This document shows, piece after piece, positions 25,147 through 27,725 of a stretch of DNA of 27,725 nucleotides. The number at the start of each line of letters is the position of its first letter. The first letter of the stretch is position 1. Source of the stretch: CAWBRT01 sp049519595. Its GTDB lineage: Bacteria > Acidobacteriota > Terriglobia > Terriglobales > Acidobacteriaceae. The translations under genes were made by a program, and so were the position numbers. The stretch spans positions 1 through 27,725 of the forward strand of contig JBEKQP010000029.1 in NCBI GenBank assembly GCA_049519595.1, given 5' to 3'. The notes beneath the pieces were generated by a model. It made no database searches, was not told where the DNA came from, and saw only the letters and a program-made list of their open reading frames with translations.

Positions 25147-25956
25147 CTACGCTTTCGCTGGAGGAGCCAACGCGACAGCGGCCTCGGCGGTGAGCAGCAG
25201 GAAGGTAAACGTCTCTTGAAGATACAAGCGGACTACGGCATCCGTGTGATTGGAATAGCCGATGGAGGTGTCCTGACCGAGGCGCAGGGCGAAGTCGCCG
25301 CCGCGGGAGGTCAGTACGAAAGCGCCGGCGATGGCGGGTGCCCAAATGATTTTGTCGTCAACCAGCCGCTTGACATGTTCCAGTACCGGATATCCGTGGT
25401 CGCTAGTCTCGGCGAGTGCGGTGTAGGCGTCGGCGCCGAACAACACAGAGTAGGGGCCGTCGACGCCGACAAGACGCAACCTGCTCAAGCCTTGGGCAAT
25501 GGCTGCCGGGTACTCGCGCACATTGCTTGGGAGCGTCATGATCGGATTGCTGGTTCCCTGGCGAATGCCCCCAATGCCTGCGGCGCCATAGCCCTCGAAA
25601 ATGGCGCCGTCCTCGGCAAAGGCAATCTGGCGCGCGGCGTCCTTCGCCGGTTGCCAGTCCGAATCGTTCGCGCCACGCTCGACGTCATCGATCGCCTGCC
25701 GATCCAGCTCGAACGGAACACGCAGCTCGACCAGCGCCTTCACCTCGCGCTGCCTCGCGACGATGCCGTCTCCCGGAGTCGCTATCGCACGCAGGTGACC
25801 GGTGCCGACGGCGGAGAGGCCGATGCCGCCCGGCTCCCGCACGTCGACCACGCGCCGTCCAGCGAGGTAGCGCTTGAGGGTGCGCGAAGTCTCCTCTTCG
25901 ATCTGAGCCCACGCCGCCTCGGAAATGGGGGCAAGTTCGCGATGCAGATTATTCAT
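25147..25956 (-). CDS. Family 1 encapsulin shell protein (linocin/CFP29-like)
   Basis: A 269-residue HK97-fold capsid-like protein that self-assembles into a protein nanocompartment (usually 60 subunits for this size). The sequence is canonical: MNNLHRELAPISEAAWAQIEEE at the N-terminus, the cargo-docking region on the inner face, then TLKRYLAGRRVVDVREPGGIG, the E-loop region with VPFELDRQAIDDVERGANDSDW, and GDFALRLGQDTSIGY with LYLQETFTFLLLTAEAAVAL at the C-terminus. The ATG at 25956 is chosen because AAAGGAG (plus-strand 25967-25973) lies ten bases upstream; an in-frame ATG at 25998 would only add residues inside the peroxidase gene. The start overlaps the end of the DyP peroxidase gene by eight bases, so shell and cargo are translated together. 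It has no signal peptide; the compartment should be cytosolic. Confidence 0.95.
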   Translation of the reverse strand: MNNLHRELAPISEAAWAQIEEETSRTLKRYLAGRRVVDVREPGGIGLSAVGTGHLRAIATPGDGIVARQREVKALVELRVPFELDRQAIDDVERGANDSDWQPAKDAARQIAFAEDGAIFEGYGAAGIGGIRQGTSNPIMTLPSNVREYPAAIAQGLSRLRLVGVDGPYSVLFGADAYTALAETSDHGYPVLEHVKRLVDDKIIWAPAIAGAFVLTSRGGDFALRLGQDTSIGYSNHTDAVVRLYLQETFTFLLLTAEAAVALAPPAKA

Positions 25957-27043
25957 GTGCGATGTCTCCTTTGAGGGAGCCGATGGCAAGCGAACCATCG
26001 TGCCCCGACGGTATCAAATGAGATGGCTCTGCCGCCGGAGGCACGGCTTGGGGCACTGCATCCGCAGGCTGGTCCTCGGTCACGTTTTCCAGAAATGTCG
26101 CAGACGGCACGAAGAACAGGTTTCCTGTCACGGCACGGCTGAAATCGAGCAGCCGGTCGTAGTTGCCGGGTGGTCGGCCGACGAACATGTTTTCGAGCAT
26201 CTGTTCGATCGTCTGTGGCGAACGGCTGTAGCCGATGAAATAGGTGCCAAATTCACCCTGCGAGGGCCGGCCGAAGGGCATGTTGTCGCGCAGAATCTTA
26301 ATCTCTTTTCCGTTTTCGACAATCGTGGTAAGTGCGTTGTGGGCTGACGTTGGCTTAACGGAATCGTCTAATTCAATGTCCGACAACTTGGTGCGGCCGA
26401 TGATTCGTTCCTGAGCCTCCGTGGAGAGCGCATTCCATCCGTCAAGATCGTGGAGATATTTCTGCACGATGACGTAGCTGCCGCCGACGAACGCAGCGTC
26501 CTCGTCACCGATGAGCACAGCATCGACCACTGCTTGTCCCCTCGGATTCTCTGTCCCGTCGACGAAACCCATGAGATCGCGGTCGTCGAAGTAACGGAAT
26601 CCCTGCACCTCATCTACCGGCGAAACGGCCTTTCCGATACGCGCCATGATTTGCGTGGCAATCTCAAAGCACAAATCCACGCGCTTCGCGCGAATGTGGA
26701 ACAGCACGTCACCCGGCGTGGAAACCGCGTGCCGCGCTCCGGCGCGAATCTCCCGGAATAAGTGCAGCTCTGCCGGCCGGGGCGCACCAAAGAGTCGGTC
26801 CCACGCTTCGGAACCAAATCCCATGACGCAGGAGAGCCCTCCTTCAAGGTCGCGAAACTCCACTGCGCGCAACAGCGCGGGGAGGTCTCCGCAGAATGAC
26901 CGCAGCGTCGCGCGATTGTCGGAGCCCGGATTTAGTGTCAAGACCAGGAAAATAGCGGCGCGGGTAAGCGGTGCGGCCACCGGTTGCGCAACGACACGCA
27001 ATCCACCTGACGATTCGGGCGCACTGATCGGTTCGGACTTCAT
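25949..27043 (-). CDS. Dye-decolorizing (DyP-type) heme peroxidase, encapsulin cargo
   Basis: A 364-residue heme peroxidase. The DyP motif GxxDG is at 159-163 (GFVDG, catalytic Asp162), followed by TENPRG. The proximal heme ligand is probably His235 in PTSAHNA, and the distal arginine is Arg252 in LRDNMPFG; GEFGTYFIGYSRSP is the conserved C-terminal block. After the catalytic domain comes a Pro/Ala-rich linker (about 325-340) and then DGSLAIGSLKGD (349-360), matching the known encapsulin targeting peptide of DyP cargo. There is no Sec or Tat signal, consistent with packaging into the cytosolic shell encoded by the next gene. Likely substrates are unknown; bacterial DyPs oxidise dyes and phenolics with H2O2. 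A TCAGGAC sequence precedes the ATG as a modest ribosome site. Confidence 0.96.
   Translation of the reverse strand: MKSEPISAPESSGGLRVVAQPVAAPLTRAAIFLVLTLNPGSDNRATLRSFCGDLPALLRAVEFRDLEGGLSCVMGFGSEAWDRLFGAPRPAELHLFREIRAGARHAVSTPGDVLFHIRAKRVDLCFEIATQIMARIGKAVSPVDEVQGFRYFDDRDLMGFVDGTENPRGQAVVDAVLIGDEDAAFVGGSYVIVQKYLHDLDGWNALSTEAQERIIGRTKLSDIELDDSVKPTSAHNALTTIVENGKEIKILRDNMPFGRPSQGEFGTYFIGYSRSPQTIEQMLENMFVGRPPGNYDRLLDFSRAVTGNLFFVPSATFLENVTEDQPADAVPQAVPPAAEPSHLIPSGHDGSLAIGSLKGDIAHE
25967..25973 (-). promoter_or_regulatory. Ribosome binding site for encapsulin inside the DyP gene
   Basis: AAAGGAG on the minus strand, ten bases before the ATG at 25956, lies within the codons for the DyP targeting peptide. 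It fixes the encapsulin start and allows the shell to be made in excess of its cargo from one transcript. Confidence 0.7.
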
Positions 27044-27336
27044 CGGATGACGTCCTGATGGGGCTGGCCGCTCTTCGAAATATCGCGCCCGTCTCGCATG
27101 CGACGTTGGGTCTGCAAGATACCTTCGTTAGCCGACTATTTTGGGCAGTCTGACGCCTCGTGTCGCATTGGAGTTGTTCGGCGCAGGAACAAAATGTCAG
27201 CCCTTATGAATCAATGGATTGCGGCGGCGCGCAGGACGGTTATTTGCAGGTGCACCGCCGGCGCGTGCCGGACAGCAGCCATCTTCCAGGAATGAGACGG
27301 TATTCAGGAGTTGCCAGAAGGAGCGCCTGATATCAG

Positions 27337-27352
27337 AATAAGGAAACTTATT
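27337..27352. promoter_or_regulatory. Inverted repeat AATAAG-N4-CTTATT, possible operator
   Basis: A perfect 6-bp inverted repeat with a four-base spacer, about 87 bases before the MFS start at 27439 in otherwise unstructured AT-rich sequence. Size and position fit a dimeric regulator site, but no regulator gene is in view. Confidence 0.3.
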
Positions 27353-27374
27353 ACAAAAATCGGTTTCGCTATGT

Positions 27375-27390
27375 CGGAAGTTGCCTTCCG
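27375..27390. repeat. Short hairpin CGGAAG-TTGC-CTTCCG
   Basis: A perfect 6-bp stem with a TTGC loop, in the region that would become the leader of the MFS mRNA. It may be a leader structure or chance. Confidence 0.3.
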
Positions 27391-27438
27391 GGGCTTGCCG
27401 TCCAGCGGGATCCTGACATTTGCGAAGGAAAACACCCG

Positions 27439-27725
27439 ATGGCGATAGAGTCCACCCAGGCAGCAACCATGACGGTGAGCGAGTTGCTCGGCAAGTTGGA
27501 GAATTCAAGGCTTACCGCCAATCATTACAAGCTCATCATCACAGCCATGCTGGGTGACATGCTTGAGTTCTTCGACTACTGGATCATCGGCTTCATCCTG
27601 GCTTTCATCGTTATTCCGTGGAAGTTGAGCTTCGGCGCCACCGCCGTCGTCTTGCTCAGCGCCGGAGTCGGCAGCCTGATAGGCGCGTTCTTCTTCGGCC
27701 ACCTGGCCGACCGCATCGGTCGCAT
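27439..27725 (+). CDS. MFS transporter (MHS/AAHS-like), N-terminal part, cut by window end
   Basis: The frame from the ATG at 27439 runs open to the window end (95 codons). GAAGGA (27424-27429) precedes it. After a hydrophilic leader (SELLGKLENSRLTANHYK) comes the first helix with MLGDMLEFFDYWIIGFILAFIV, a second helix (ATAVVLLSAGVGSLIGAFFFG) and the loop 2-3 motif GHLADRIGR at the very edge. LEFFDYWIIG is the MHS/aromatic-acid-symporter style of first helix. Ten more helices are expected outside the window. Substrate is unknown; acids or aromatic carboxylates would be typical. It is divergent from the DyP-encapsulin operon. Confidence 0.85.
   Translation, partial: MAIESTQAATMTVSELLGKLENSRLTANHYKLIITAMLGDMLEFFDYWIIGFILAFIVIPWKLSFGATAVVLLSAGVGSLIGAFFFGHLADRIGR

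Larger units (their letters stand above)
27044..27438. other. Divergent promoter region between DyP-encapsulin operon and MFS gene
   Basis: No coding frame is credible. Two inverted repeats are visible: AATAAG-GAAA-CTTATT (27337-27352) and CGGAAG-TTGC-CTTCCG (27375-27390). Both lie in the half near the MFS gene. Promoters for both operons should be here, but I could not fix a -35/-10 pair. Confidence 0.5.

Noticed and set aside
24659..25219. A 186-codon plus-strand frame
   Set aside because: It overlaps the encapsulin end and the small membrane protein gene on the other strand and has no recognisable features.

Overview
The window looks like chromosomal DNA from an acidobacterium, most likely of the Terriglobia (Acidobacteriia) type. 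This is inferred from three signals: paired intergenic hairpins with a GGCTAAAGCC core inside an 11-bp inverted repeat, a small membrane protein of a style I associate with that group, and the mix of RND pumps and catabolic genes. No rRNA, tRNA or CRISPR array is visible.

Layout, left to right. (1) 1-1704: the 5' end of a minus-strand cyclase-family gene leaving the window, then a plus-strand ModA-like secreted binding protein and a flavin-reductase-family protein. (2) 1705-2232: a gene-free stretch with two repeat elements. (3) 2233-7997: a complete tripartite RND efflux operon (lipoprotein adaptor, HAE1-type pump, outer-membrane lipoprotein channel). (4) 8144-9169: an aldo/keto reductase. 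(5) 9549-14676: a catabolic-looking cluster with two arms. On the minus strand are a corrinoid protein and a UroD/MtaA-type methyltransferase; on the plus strand are a LarA-family nickel-pincer racemase and an MHS-family symporter. The divergent spacer holds the decayed 3' end of another MFS transporter. (6) 15135-24404: a second RND operon of MdtABC layout (adaptor, two consecutive pumps, channel) with tightly coupled genes; the first pump carries a long Ser/Ala/Thr-rich insert. (7) 24532-27043, minus strand: a small single-pass membrane protein, a possible small ORF, a family 1 encapsulin shell and its DyP peroxidase cargo with a C-terminal targeting peptide. (8) 27439 to the end: the start of another MFS transporter.

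Functionally the window combines drug/solvent-type efflux (two independent envelope-spanning pumps), a likely uptake and one-carbon/hydroxy-acid module whose substrate cannot be read from sequence, and a protein nanocompartment for peroxidase chemistry. The best candidate for an undescribed system is the divergent corrinoid methyltransferase / LarA / MHS locus. The encapsulin-DyP pair is the most secure compartment-type system, but it belongs to a known class.
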